A stretch of 64,000 nucleotides of DNA from contig NZ_NFJF01000005.1 in NCBI RefSeq assembly GCF_002159735.1, positions 62,001 to 126,000 on the forward strand, in the 5' to 3' direction. A program made the position numbers and the translations under genes. Shown here piece by piece: positions 23,313 through 31,773 of the stretch. Each line of letters starts with the position of its first letter. The first letter of the stretch is position 1. This stretch comes from Olsenella sp. An270. Lineage in GTDB: Bacteria > Actinomycetota > Coriobacteriia > Coriobacteriales > Atopobiaceae. Under the pieces are notes generated by a model. The model had not been told where the DNA came from, made no database searches, and was given only the letters and a program-made list of their open reading frames with translations.

Positions 23313-23926
23313 TGTCTGACGAGAAGATCAGCTGGTCCGAGCTCCGCGCCCTCATCCGCGAGGACGCGGAGGCCGCCTTCGCGCGCGACCCCTCCGCCGG
23401 GTCGGTCTCCGACGTCACGCGCTTCTCGGTGGGCTTTCGCATCGTGCGGGCCTACCGCCGCCAGCACTGGCTCTACGCGCGCGGTCACCGCACGCTCGCC
23501 CTGTGGCTCGCCAAGCGCTCCCGCATCAGGTACGGGGCCGACATCCACCCCGCCGCGAAGATCGGCCGGCGCTTCACCGTCGACCACGGGATCGGCGTGG
23601 TCGTGGGCGGGACCGCGATCATCGGCGACGACTGCCTCATGTACCAGAACGCCACCCTCGGCATGACCGGCAAGCACGGCGGCAAGCGCCACCCCACGCT
23701 CGGCAACGGCGTGCTCGTGGGCGCCGGCTCCATCCTGCTCGGCGCCATCACCGTCGGCGACGGGGCCTACATCGGCGCCGGCTCGGTCGTCGTCGACGAC
23801 GTGCCCGCCGACACCACCGTCGTGGGCAACCCGGCCCGCGTGGTGCGCACGCACGTCTGCCCGCTCGTGAGCGACATGGTCCGCGTCACCGACGACTTTG
23901 GCAAGAGCTGGGTCATGGAGGCGTAG
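23309..23926 (+). CDS. cysE: Serine O-acetyltransferase
   Basis: 205 residues, short-form SAT that acetylates serine to feed CysK. The left-handed beta-helix is visible as hexapeptide repeats from about residue 75 (IHPAAKIGRRFTVDHGIGVVVGGTAIIGDD), with DHG catalytic residues and the loop GMTGKHGGKRHP. It lacks the long N-terminal helical domain of E. coli CysE. Two adjacent ATGs (23309, 23312) are possible starts; the first overlaps the cysK stop. Confidence 0.93.
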   Translation: MMSDEKISWSELRALIREDAEAAFARDPSAGSVSDVTRFSVGFRIVRAYRRQHWLYARGHRTLALWLAKRSRIRYGADIHPAAKIGRRFTVDHGIGVVVGGTAIIGDDCLMYQNATLGMTGKHGGKRHPTLGNGVLVGAGSILLGAITVGDGAYIGAGSVVVDDVPADTTVVGNPARVVRTHVCPLVSDMVRVTDDFGKSWVMEA

Positions 23927-23950
23927 GCCCCGCGCGCCGGGCCTGGCGTG

Positions 23951-24421
23951 CTACAGCACCTGCTCGAGGCAGGTCTTGAGCGGGGTCATGCCCATGGCGT
24001 CGTAGAACGCGCGGGCGCCGGGGTTGCACTCCCAGACGTTGAGCGTCACGTTGTGGCAGCCCAGCTCGCGCGCGAAGGCGATGACGTGCCGGTAGAGGGC
24101 GGTGGCGACGCCGCGGCCGCGATGGGCCTCGTCGACGCAGATGTCGTCGATGTAGAGGCTGACGATGGGCTGCCAGCTGTTCGACTCCCGGTAGTCCTGG
24201 ACCTGGCAGAAGGCGTGGCCGAGCACGGCCCCGTCGTCGTCGACGGCCACGAACACGGGGTGCGCATCATCCTGGAACAGGGCGAGGAGTTCCTCGTCGG
24301 TGTACTTGCGCGTCCCGGAGCGGAAGATGTCCGGCCTGCCCGCCGCGTGCACCTCGAGCACCTGGCTCAGCAGGTTGTGCACGCCCTCGAGGTCCTTCTC
24401 AGCCGCCCTTCTAACCCGCAT
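23951..24421 (-). CDS. GNAT-family N-acetyltransferase
   Basis: 156 residues, single GNAT domain. The acetyl-CoA loop is DEAHRGRGVATALYRHVIAFA, followed by NVWECNPGARAFYDAMGM, typical motif B. The ATG at 24421 overlaps the end of the upstream ATP-grasp gene by 11 bases, so the two are coupled. Substrate unknown. Its place after an ATP-grasp ligase hints that it may modify the same small molecule or peptide, but that is inference. Confidence 0.82.
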   Translation of the reverse strand: MRVRRAAEKDLEGVHNLLSQVLEVHAAGRPDIFRSGTRKYTDEELLALFQDDAHPVFVAVDDDGAVLGHAFCQVQDYRESNSWQPIVSLYIDDICVDEAHRGRGVATALYRHVIAFARELGCHNVTLNVWECNPGARAFYDAMGMTPLKTCLEQVL

Positions 24422-25622
24422 CCGTCTCACGCTCCCTCTCATGGACGTACGTCACGAACTCGTCCGCCTCTGCGCGCGTCTCAAAGCGCGCCGTGTATTG
24501 GTAGTTGCCCATGTCGTCGGAGAGCGCGTCGGGCACGCGCCCGTGCGCGACGACCGCTTCGCCAAAGCGCCCGAGCACGTCCTCGTGGGCGTGCGCGTAG
24601 CGATGCGCGTCACGGCGGCTCGCGTAGACGCAGAAGGCGTCCGTGCCCCGGCTCTTCACGCGGCGCTCGTCGAAGCAGACCATGTCCGCCCAGACCTGGT
24701 AGACGTCCACGGCATGCGCGTAGTCCATCATCTCGGGCGTGGTCCCGCCGGGCGGGCGCACGTTGACCTCCAGGCCCACGTAGTCGCCGGCAGCGCCGAG
24801 GCCCGGGTGGTCGCGGTCCAGGCGGAAGAACTCCAGGTGGACAAAGCGGCTCGCGAGCCCAAAGGCGCGCACCGTGGCCCTGCCCAGGCGAGAGAGCTCC
24901 GGGTCCACGTCCGGACATGAGAGATAGGCGAGGTCGAGGCCCCCATAGACGACGTCGGCCATCGAGGGCGGGAACTCCTCCTGGTTCTCGAAGAGGGGCT
25001 CCCCGCGGCTGTCCAGGACGGCGTCCCATGAGCAGATGTCCCCGTGGACGAGCTGCTCGATCACGTAAGGGGTGTCGCCGTGGTCGGCGAGAAGGGCGCG
25101 CAGGTCGTCGTCCGAGCTCAGGACGCGCGTCCCTCCCGCGCCAACGCCCACCTCGGGCTTGGCGAATACGGGATAGTGGCCCATCTCGCCGATGAACCAG
25201 CGCGTCTCGTCGAAGGTCGTGAGGCGGGTCTGGCGCGCGGTGGGCACGCCCGCCGCGGCGTAGAGCGGCTTCTGGGCGGCCTTGCTCTGCCAGCGGGCAA
25301 CGTCGCCGGAGCGCGGGCCGTGCGCGACGTTGAAGTCCTCGCGCAGGCGGGCATCGAGCGCGAGCCAGTGCTCGTTGTTTGACTCGATCCAGTTGGGCTT
25401 GCCGTAGCGGTACGAGAAGTACGCGACGGCTCGGTAGGTCTCCTCGTAGTTCTCGAGGTCATGGACCCAGTAGTACTCGTCGAGCGAGTCGCGCACCTCG
25501 GGCGCGAGGGCGTCGAACGGCGTGTCGCCGACGCCGAGCACCCGTGCGCCGTCTCGCCGCAGCGCCGCACAGAACTGCCAGTAGACGTGCGGGAACTGCG
25601 GCGAGACGAAGACGAAGTTCAT
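24411..25622 (-). CDS. ATP-grasp domain ligase
   Basis: 403 residues. Resembles carbamoyl-phosphate-synthase-like ATP-grasp ligases that join a carboxylate to an amine using ATP. N-terminal Rossmann-like segment (MNFVFVSPQFPHVYWQFCAALRR), ATP-grasp core with YPVFAKPEVGVGAGGTRVL, YVIEQLVHGDICSWDAV, and the metal-binding strand YVGLEVNVRPPGGTTPEMMDYA. The ATG follows the upstream gene's TAA without any gap. Middle gene of a hydrolase / ATP-grasp / GNAT operon. Substrate unknown. Confidence 0.8.
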   Translation of the reverse strand: MNFVFVSPQFPHVYWQFCAALRRDGARVLGVGDTPFDALAPEVRDSLDEYYWVHDLENYEETYRAVAYFSYRYGKPNWIESNNEHWLALDARLREDFNVAHGPRSGDVARWQSKAAQKPLYAAAGVPTARQTRLTTFDETRWFIGEMGHYPVFAKPEVGVGAGGTRVLSSDDDLRALLADHGDTPYVIEQLVHGDICSWDAVLDSRGEPLFENQEEFPPSMADVVYGGLDLAYLSCPDVDPELSRLGRATVRAFGLASRFVHLEFFRLDRDHPGLGAAGDYVGLEVNVRPPGGTTPEMMDYAHAVDVYQVWADMVCFDERRVKSRGTDAFCVYASRRDAHRYAHAHEDVLGRFGEAVVAHGRVPDALSDDMGNYQYTARFETRAEADEFVTYVHERERETDAG

Positions 25623-26993
25623 TTACTTGGCGCTCTTGGCCTTGGTCGCGGCGCTCTTGGCGGCCGTCTTGGTCGCGGCGGGCTTCTTCTCGGCGGCAGC
25701 CTTCGGCGCGGCGGCCTTCTTGGCGGCCGGCGCCTTGGCGGGAGCCGCGGCCTTGGTGGCCTTCGCCGGGGTCGCGGCCTTCACGGCCTTCGCCGGGGCG
25801 GCGGGCTTCTCGGCCTTGGCCGGGGCGGCCGGCTTCACGGCCTTCGCCGGGGCGGCAGCCTTGGTGGCCTTGGCCGGCACAGCGGCCTTGGTGGCCTTGG
25901 CGGGAGTCGCGGGCTTCTCGGCCTTGGCGGGAGCGGCGGCCTTCTTGGTGACAGCCGGCTTCTCGGCGACCTCCTTCTTGGCGGTCGCGGCCTTCGTAGT
26001 CGCAGCCTTCTTGGCGGCGGTGGTCTTGGCAGCGGCAGGCTTCGCGGCGGCGGCCTTCGTCGTGGTGGCCTTGGCGGCGGCCGGCTTCTTGGCCGTGGCC
26101 TTGGCGGGCTCCTCGACCTTCTCGGCGGCAGCCTTGGCCGGAGCAGCCTTCTTGGCAGCCGGCTTCTTGGCGGCGGTGGTCGTCGCGGCCTTCTTGCGCG
26201 TGGTCGCGCGCTTCTTGGCGGGCGCGGGCTTCTCGGCAGCCGTGGTCTTCTCGACGTCGTCGAGGACGATCGGCAGGAAGTAACGCAGCTGCTTCTTCCA
26301 CCAGAACCAGGTGTGCGTCACGTCGGCGCCCCAGTAGTCGCACCAGACGTCGACGCCGAGGCGGGCAAACTGCTCACCCATCTCGTGCGTGGAGCGCAGG
26401 GAGTCGGCCTCGGAGGCCTCCTGGCCCGTGCAGAACAGCAGCTGGCGCTGGTTGTAGACGGCCACGTAGGGGTGGTCGACGGGCATCTGGGACAGGAACG
26501 CGCAGGGCGTGTTGTCGTAGAGCGTGGCGTCCATCCAGTCGCCAAAGTAGCGGCGGGCGTCATAGCAGCCGGAGAGGCAGACGCAGCCCTGGAAGAGGTC
26601 CGGGCGGCGCAGCGCGACAACGGAGGCCTGGGTGGCGCCGGCATCGAAGCCGAGGGCCAGCGGGCGGGCGCCCGACTTGTTCATCTTGGCCACGAGCGGC
26701 ACGAGCTCGTCGACCACGTAGTGGTAGTAGGTCTCCTGGCGCTGGGCGCGCTCGGCGGGGTCGCCGGTGCCACCCCAGGACTCGTCGTCGACGGTCTCGG
26801 TGCAGAAGAGCTGGATGGTGCCGGAGTCGAGGTAGTCGGCCAGCTCGTCGATGACGCCGACCTCCTCCAGGCTCTCGGGCGCCTGGCCCTGCGTCGGAAA
26901 GACCACGACGGGCAGACCCTTCTTGCCGTAGGCGACGACGTGCATGTCCTCGCCCAGGATGCTGCTCGTGCACACGATGTTCTTCTTGTCCAT
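25623..26993 (-). CDS. Esterase-like alpha/beta hydrolase with histone-H1-like Lys/Ala/Pro tail
   Basis: 456 residues. Residues 1-235 look like the esterase-D/antigen-85-type alpha/beta hydrolase fold: VVVFPTQGQ near the N-terminus, LGFDAGATQASVVALRRPDLFQGCVCLSGCYDA, and HTWFWWKKQLRYFLP carrying the terminal His. The canonical GxSxG is replaced by GFDAG, so catalysis is doubtful. Residues 236-456 are almost entirely Lys, Ala, Pro and Thr in PAKATKAA-like repeats, like histone-H1-like bacterial tails (AlgP, HctB). The ATG at 26993 follows GGGGGA. First gene of an operon with the ATP-grasp and GNAT genes. Confidence 0.75.
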   Translation of the reverse strand: MDKKNIVCTSSILGEDMHVVAYGKKGLPVVVFPTQGQAPESLEEVGVIDELADYLDSGTIQLFCTETVDDESWGGTGDPAERAQRQETYYHYVVDELVPLVAKMNKSGARPLALGFDAGATQASVVALRRPDLFQGCVCLSGCYDARRYFGDWMDATLYDNTPCAFLSQMPVDHPYVAVYNQRQLLFCTGQEASEADSLRSTHEMGEQFARLGVDVWCDYWGADVTHTWFWWKKQLRYFLPIVLDDVEKTTAAEKPAPAKKRATTRKKAATTTAAKKPAAKKAAPAKAAAEKVEEPAKATAKKPAAAKATTTKAAAAKPAAAKTTAAKKAATTKAATAKKEVAEKPAVTKKAAAPAKAEKPATPAKATKAAVPAKATKAAAPAKAVKPAAPAKAEKPAAPAKAVKAATPAKATKAAAPAKAPAAKKAAAPKAAAEKKPAATKTAAKSAATKAKSAK

Positions 26994-27030
26994 GTTTCCC
27001 CCAAAAGGTTGGATCATGTCCCCCGATTGT

Positions 27031-27046
27031 GTATCAGTCATGATAC
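27031..27046. promoter_or_regulatory. 16-bp palindrome between divergent hydrolase and DUF1846 genes
   Basis: GTATCA, GTCA, TGATAC is a perfect 6+6 inverted repeat, 38 bp upstream of the hydrolase start on the minus strand. Likely an operator for a dimeric regulator; identity unknown. The rest of the 209-bp gap shows no gene. Confidence 0.4.
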
Positions 27047-27202
27047 CGCTCGCATGCGGGGGCCACGTTTTGCCTGTGTAAGGGTGACACAAATCGGAAA
27101 CTTCTGCCCACGGCGGGCAAAATGACTGCTCAGTTTGTTGAGAGAGACCCCCTGGGCTCGTGCTACCCTTTCCTATCGTGAGAAGAAGACGAAAGGGGCC
27201 CC

Positions 27203-28684
27203 ATGCGCATCGGCTTTGACAACGACAAGTACATCTCCCTCCAGGCGGAGAAGATCCGTGAGCGCATCGGGCAGTTTGGCGGCAAGCTCTACCTCGAGTT
27301 TGGCGGCAAGCTCTTCGACGACTACCACGCGAGCCGCGTGCTGCCCGGCTTTGAGCCCGACTCCAAGATCCGCATGCTCGAGAGCCTGGCCGACGACGTC
27401 GAGGCCATCATCGTCATCAACGCCGACAACATCGAGAACGCCAAGCGCCGCTCCGACATCGGCATCACCTACGAGGAGGACGCGCTGCGCCTCATGGACT
27501 CGTTCCGCGCGCGCGGCCTCATGGTGGGCGGCATCTGCATCACCCACTTCACCGGTCAGCCGCACGCCGAGGCGTTCCAGCGCCGCCTCGAGGCGATGGG
27601 CGTCTCGGTCTGGCGCCACTACCTGATCGACGGCTATCCCTCCGATGTCAACCACATCGTCTCCGACGAGGGCTTCGGCAAGAACGACTACATCGAGACG
27701 ACCCGCCCGCTCGTGGTGGTCACGGCCCCCGGCCCCGGCTCGGGCAAGCTGGCGACCTGCCTCTCCCAGCTCTATCACGAGAACAAGCGCGGCGTGCAGG
27801 CCGGCTACGCCAAGTACGAGACCTTCCCGGTGTGGAACCTGCCGCTCAAGCACCCCGTGAACATCGCCTACGAGGCCGCTACGGCCGACCTCGACGACCG
27901 CAACATCATCGACCCGTGGCACCTCGAGGCCTACGGCGACGTCACGGTCAACTACAACCGCGACGTCGAGACCTTCCCCGTGCTCAAGGCCATGATGGAG
28001 AAGATCGCCGGTGAGAGCCCCTACCAGTCCCCCACTGACATGGGCGTCAACATGGTCGGGCTCTGCATCTCCGACGACGAGGTCTGCCAGGAGGCCGCCA
28101 AGAACGAGATTGTGCGCCGCTGGTTCGCCGCGGCCGAGGAGCTGCGCCGCAGCGGCGAGGGCAAGGAGGCGCTCGACAAGATCGAGCTGCTCATGAGCCA
28201 GGCCGACGTGACCTGCGACTATTCGCCCGCCCACCAGGCGGCGCTCGCCAAAGAGGAGGCCACCGGCGGTCCCGCCGCCGCGATGGTGCTGCCCGACGGC
28301 GAGCTCGTGACCGGCAAGACGTCCGACCTCATGGGCGCCGCCGCGTCGCTTCTGCTCAACGCGGCCAAGCACATGGCCGGCATTCCCAAGCAGACCTACG
28401 TGGTGAGCGAGGAGGCGCTCGTGCCGATCTGCCACCTCAAGACCGAGCACCTGCGCAGCCGCAACCCGCGCCTGCACTCCGACGAGATGCTCATCGCGCT
28501 CTCGCTCTCCTCGGCGACCGACACCCAGGCCGACGCGGCGGTGGACGCGCTCGCGCAGCTCGCCGGCTGCGACGCGTACTTCTCGGTCATCCTCTCCGAG
28601 GCCGACAAGAGCACCTACCGCAACCTGGGGATCAACGTCTGCTGCGAGCCCAAGTACGAGCGCCGCGGCTACTACCACCGCTAG
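27203..28684 (+). CDS. DUF1846 family protein
   Basis: 493 residues, full-length DUF1846 (UPF0371), a widespread but functionally unassigned cytosolic family of Firmicutes and Coriobacteriia. Recognised by the start MRIGFDNDKYISLQAEKIRERIGQFGGKLYLEFGGKLFDDYHA and by VTAPGPGSGKLATCLSQLYHE, a P-loop-like GPGSGKL segment. C-terminal region includes TEHLRSRNPRLHSDEMLIALS. GAAAGGGG precedes the ATG. Single gene ending at a long hairpin. Confidence 0.92.
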   Translation: MRIGFDNDKYISLQAEKIRERIGQFGGKLYLEFGGKLFDDYHASRVLPGFEPDSKIRMLESLADDVEAIIVINADNIENAKRRSDIGITYEEDALRLMDSFRARGLMVGGICITHFTGQPHAEAFQRRLEAMGVSVWRHYLIDGYPSDVNHIVSDEGFGKNDYIETTRPLVVVTAPGPGSGKLATCLSQLYHENKRGVQAGYAKYETFPVWNLPLKHPVNIAYEAATADLDDRNIIDPWHLEAYGDVTVNYNRDVETFPVLKAMMEKIAGESPYQSPTDMGVNMVGLCISDDEVCQEAAKNEIVRRWFAAAEELRRSGEGKEALDKIELLMSQADVTCDYSPAHQAALAKEEATGGPAAAMVLPDGELVTGKTSDLMGAAASLLLNAAKHMAGIPKQTYVVSEEALVPICHLKTEHLRSRNPRLHSDEMLIALSLSSATDTQADAAVDALAQLAGCDAYFSVILSEADKSTYRNLGINVCCEPKYERRGYYHR

Positions 28685-28695
28685 GCTATCCGCTT

Positions 28696-28760
28696 CGACC
28701 ATACACACCTCCCTGTTTTGGACCCTAAAAGGGGTGAAAACGGGTAGGTGTGTATGGTCG
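28696..28760. terminator. Long hairpin between DUF1846 and the DUF559-like gene
   Basis: CGACCATACACACCT (28696-28710) is the exact reverse complement of 28746-28760. Pairing extends inward through CCTGTTTT/AAAACGGG to about 23 bp with one mismatch. It lies between convergent genes and could terminate both; the internal U/A tracts fit either strand. A related copy lies at 29834-29894. Confidence 0.65.
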
Positions 28761-28764
28761 TGCT

Positions 28765-29694
28765 CTATAGGATCTGCCCGAGGAGCCAGTCCCGGCGCTC
28801 CGGCGGGGGCATCCTCACCTCTATTCCGAGGTCCCTTCCCAGCTGACGCGCGAGCACGTCGAGAGCGTCGCCCGAGAGCTGTCCCTCCGTCACCGACGAG
28901 ACCTTCCAGCCCAGGGCCTTGAGCGAGTTCCGCTTCATCGCATCGTGATTGAGCTGCTGCGGGGAGACGTGGTTCGCGTAGCTGTCGCACTCGACGACGG
29001 TCCGCCTCTCCACCCAGGAGATGTCCACCTCGTAGAACGCAAACTGACTGAGGGGCAGCTCCTCGGCAGAGGGCCAGATGCGACAGTTCAGGGTCGGCAG
29101 GGGAAGCCCGTATCCTCCCAGGCGTCGCGGCAGGACCAGGATGATGGTCGTCTTTGTCTCCAGCGGGGAGCGCGAGCGCTCGCACGCCCACTCGAGCGCG
29201 TCGAGCGCCTTCCTCGACCCGGGGCAACCCTGCGCGTCGAGAAGGTAGCCCCTCAGCTCATCGGTGCTCATGAGCTGGCTCCGGTCCAGGAATCCTCGGG
29301 GGATGGGGACGCGCCCGTACAGGCCCAGGCATTCCATCTCGAGCGCGACGACGCGGGGGACGCTCTGGCGCGCGGCCGCCAGAAGGCAGCAGAACGCGGG
29401 AGAGGTGACGAGCACTCCGGGCGCAAGCTGGTAGAGCGACCCCGCCGGAAGGCGTCCCGACCACACGTGGCACACCACCCGGTCAGACTGGATCCGATGC
29501 TCGGGCGCGTCGACGAGCACATGGATAGGGTTCTCCTTCGTGGCGAGCTCCCCGAGCTGACCAAGGTCCGTCTCCCAGAGCTCACGGGCGGACGAGACGG
29601 TCCAGTCGGCACACGTGACGGGCTGCCCAAGCTTCCTGAGCAGGCCGTCGTGCGCCCAGAGACGCATCGCGGTTATGTCGGTAAGCGTCACCAT
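28765..29694 (-). CDS. DUF559/AbiEi-like protein, possible orphan antitoxin-nuclease
   Basis: 309 residues, not confidently identified. The C-terminal third (YEVDISWVERRTVVECDSYANHVSPQQLNHDAMKRNSLKALGWKVSSVTEGQL) has the spacing of the Vsr/DUF559 endonuclease-like fold: an acidic E-C-D pair, a His, and an RN-x-L-x-x-x-GW motif. The middle (LAPGVLVTSPAFCCLLAAARQSVPRVVALEMECLGLYGR) resembles the AbiEi C-terminal region found fused to DUF559 in actinobacteria. Start ATG at 29694. No AbiEii toxin is adjacent. The gene is bracketed by two related palindromes, suggesting a cassette. Confidence 0.55.
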   Translation of the reverse strand: MVTLTDITAMRLWAHDGLLRKLGQPVTCADWTVSSARELWETDLGQLGELATKENPIHVLVDAPEHRIQSDRVVCHVWSGRLPAGSLYQLAPGVLVTSPAFCCLLAAARQSVPRVVALEMECLGLYGRVPIPRGFLDRSQLMSTDELRGYLLDAQGCPGSRKALDALEWACERSRSPLETKTTIILVLPRRLGGYGLPLPTLNCRIWPSAEELPLSQFAFYEVDISWVERRTVVECDSYANHVSPQQLNHDAMKRNSLKALGWKVSSVTEGQLSGDALDVLARQLGRDLGIEVRMPPPERRDWLLGQIL

Positions 29695-29833
29695 GCACCC
29701 AGCCTACGGAGGGCCGCTGACACGAAACATCCGTTGGCGTACACGAAACTTCACGATTTTGGTCTTACCCGAGGTAGGGGTACTCGCGGGCGGCAAACCG
29801 GGCCAAAACGAGAAAGAACGTCTTCACGAACCA

Positions 29834-29894
29834 ACCATACATACCTACCAAAAAACACCCGTATCGCGGCTTAAAACAGGGGGGTGTGTATGGT
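29834..29894. repeat. Palindrome related to the 28696-28760 hairpin
   Basis: ACCATACATACCT (29834-29846) pairs with GGGTGTGTATGGT (29882-29894) with two mismatches. The right arm, AAAACAGG followed by GGTGTGTATGGT, is a near direct repeat of the right arm of the 28696-28760 hairpin. It sits in the 239-bp gap upstream of the HAD gene, 40 bp before its start codon. Confidence 0.6.
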
Positions 29895-29933
29895 CTACTA
29901 TCCAATGCAAGCACCCTCGAACCCGGAGCGCCC

Positions 29934-30761
29934 ATGACCTACGAGCTCATAGCCTTTGACATGGACGGCACGCTGCTGACCAGCGACAAGCGCGTCCTGC
30001 CGTCCTCGACCGCAGCGATGGAGCGCGCCGCGGACGCCGGCAAGGTCGTCGCCATCAGCTCGGGCCGCTGCCCGCGCATGGTCGAGCTCAACCAGGCCGA
30101 CCTCGGTCCCGTGCGCTACGCCATCTGCTGCAACGGCACCGTCCTCTACGACCTCCGCGACCACCGTGTCACGTCGTCCGCGGACATGCCGCACGAAATC
30201 ATCGCGCAGGCGTTTGACCTCCTCGGCTCGGAGGACGTCATGGTCGACGCGTTCCAGGGCCGGGGCTTCTACTGCCAGACCTCCCACATCGAGGCCATGC
30301 CGCGCTTTGGCATGGGCATCTACCAGGACATGTATCGCGCGACCGCCTGGCAGGTGGACGACATCCGCCCCGTGATGCTCGACGAGGGCACGCCCATACA
30401 GAAGTTCATCTTCCACTTCGCGAGCCCGGAGGCGCGCGAGCGCTTCGCCGCCCGCGTCGCGGGCATCGACGCCGAGCTGGCACGCTCCGAGATGGCGAGC
30501 CTCGAGTTCTCCCCCGCGGGCGTGACCAAGGGCACGGGCCTGCTCGCCCTGGCTGACCAGCTGGGCATCGACGCCGCCGCCACGATCGCCGTCGGCGACG
30601 CCGACAATGACATCGACATGCTGCGCGCCGCCGGCCTCGGCGTGGCGATGGGCAACGCCAACGAGGGCGCCCGCGCCGCGGCGGACGTCGTCGTGGCAGA
30701 CAACGACCACGACGGCTGCGCCGAGGCGATCGACCGCTTCCTGCTGGGAGGTGGGCGATGA
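29934..30761 (+). CDS. Cof-type HAD hydrolase
   Basis: 275 residues. FDMDGTLL at residues 8-15 contains the catalytic DxDGT, the GTP-type cap domain spans about 85-190, and VGDADNDIDMLRAAGLGVAMGNA is HAD motif IV. Cof-type phosphatases hydrolyse sugar phosphates, FMN or PLP. The ATG at 29934 follows CGGAG. Its TGA overlaps the asparaginase ATG (ATGA), so the two genes form an operon. Confidence 0.9.
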   Translation: MTYELIAFDMDGTLLTSDKRVLPSSTAAMERAADAGKVVAISSGRCPRMVELNQADLGPVRYAICCNGTVLYDLRDHRVTSSADMPHEIIAQAFDLLGSEDVMVDAFQGRGFYCQTSHIEAMPRFGMGIYQDMYRATAWQVDDIRPVMLDEGTPIQKFIFHFASPEARERFAARVAGIDAELARSEMASLEFSPAGVTKGTGLLALADQLGIDAAATIAVGDADNDIDMLRAAGLGVAMGNANEGARAAADVVVADNDHDGCAEAIDRFLLGGGR

Positions 30762-31759
30762 GCCGCATCCTGCTGATCGCCACCGGCGGCACCATCGCGT
30801 CCACCCCGCAGACCGACGGGCTCGCCCCCACGCTCACCGGCCGCGAGCTCGCCGACCGCGTCCCGCTCCTGGACACGATCTGCGACCTGGACTTCGTCCA
30901 GCCCATGAACATCGACAGCACCAACATGCGCCCGCGCGACTGGCTGCGCATCGCCGCGACGATCCGCGAGGCCTACGACCGCTACGACGGCTTTGTGGTC
31001 CTGCACGGCACCGACACGATGGCCTACACCGCCGCCGCCCTCTCCTACCTGGTCCGGGACAGCGAGAAGCCCATCGTGCTCACCGGCTCGCAGCAGCCCA
31101 TGGCCGCCCCCTTCACCGACGCCAAGCTCAACCTCTACCACAGCGCCCTCTACGCCTGCGACCCCGCGTCGCGCGACGTGAGCGTGGTCTTTGGCGGCGA
31201 GGTCATCTGCGGCACGCGTGCCCGCAAGCAGCGCACCATGAGCTTCAATGCGTTCACCAGCATGAACTTCCCACCGCTCGCCTACGTCCGCGGCGAGCGC
31301 GTGGTCCGCGCGACCGGCGTGGCGCAGGCCGAGAAGGACGGTCGTCCGCCGCGCTTCTCGGACGCGCTCGACGACCGCGTGATCGTCCTCAAGCTCACGC
31401 CCGAGCTGCGCCCGTCCATCTTCGATCTGCTCGCGCCCGACTACGACGCCGTGATCCTGGAGACCTTTGGCATCGGCGGCATCCCTGCCTACGGCGGCGC
31501 CTACCAGCGGGCGATCTTTGACTGGGTGGAGTCCGGGCGCACGCTCGTCGTGACCACCCAGGTGCCCGAGGAGGGTCTGGACCTGGGCGTCTACGAGGTC
31601 GGGCGCGCCTACGCCGATCGATGCGGCATCCTGCGCGGCGGCGACATGACCACCGAGGCGCTCGTCGCCAAGACCATGTGGGCGCTCGGCCGGACCCACG
31701 ACCCCGCAGAGGTCGAGCGCCTCTTCTACGAGCCGATCAACCACGACCGCTCGGCGTAG
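30758..31759 (+). CDS. Asparaginase
   Basis: 333 residues, type I/cytosolic-like L-asparaginase without a signal peptide. Both catalytic threonine motifs are present: LLIATGGTIAST (residues 4-15) and VVLHGTDTMAYTAAAL (about 82-97). The C-terminal half has the ETFGIGGIPAYGG and TTQVPEEGLDLGVYEVG segments. Translationally coupled to the HAD gene. Converges with the membrane-protein gene 14 bp on. Confidence 0.9.
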   Translation: MSRILLIATGGTIASTPQTDGLAPTLTGRELADRVPLLDTICDLDFVQPMNIDSTNMRPRDWLRIAATIREAYDRYDGFVVLHGTDTMAYTAAALSYLVRDSEKPIVLTGSQQPMAAPFTDAKLNLYHSALYACDPASRDVSVVFGGEVICGTRARKQRTMSFNAFTSMNFPPLAYVRGERVVRATGVAQAEKDGRPPRFSDALDDRVIVLKLTPELRPSIFDLLAPDYDAVILETFGIGGIPAYGGAYQRAIFDWVESGRTLVVTTQVPEEGLDLGVYEVGRAYADRCGILRGGDMTTEALVAKTMWALGRTHDPAEVERLFYEPINHDRSA

Positions 31760-31773
31760 CGGCCCGTGCGGAG

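Noticed and set aside
25630-26250. Short direct repeats suggesting a CRISPR or satellite
   Set aside because: The repeats are codon-phased and encode the Lys/Ala/Pro tail; there are no regular unique spacers.
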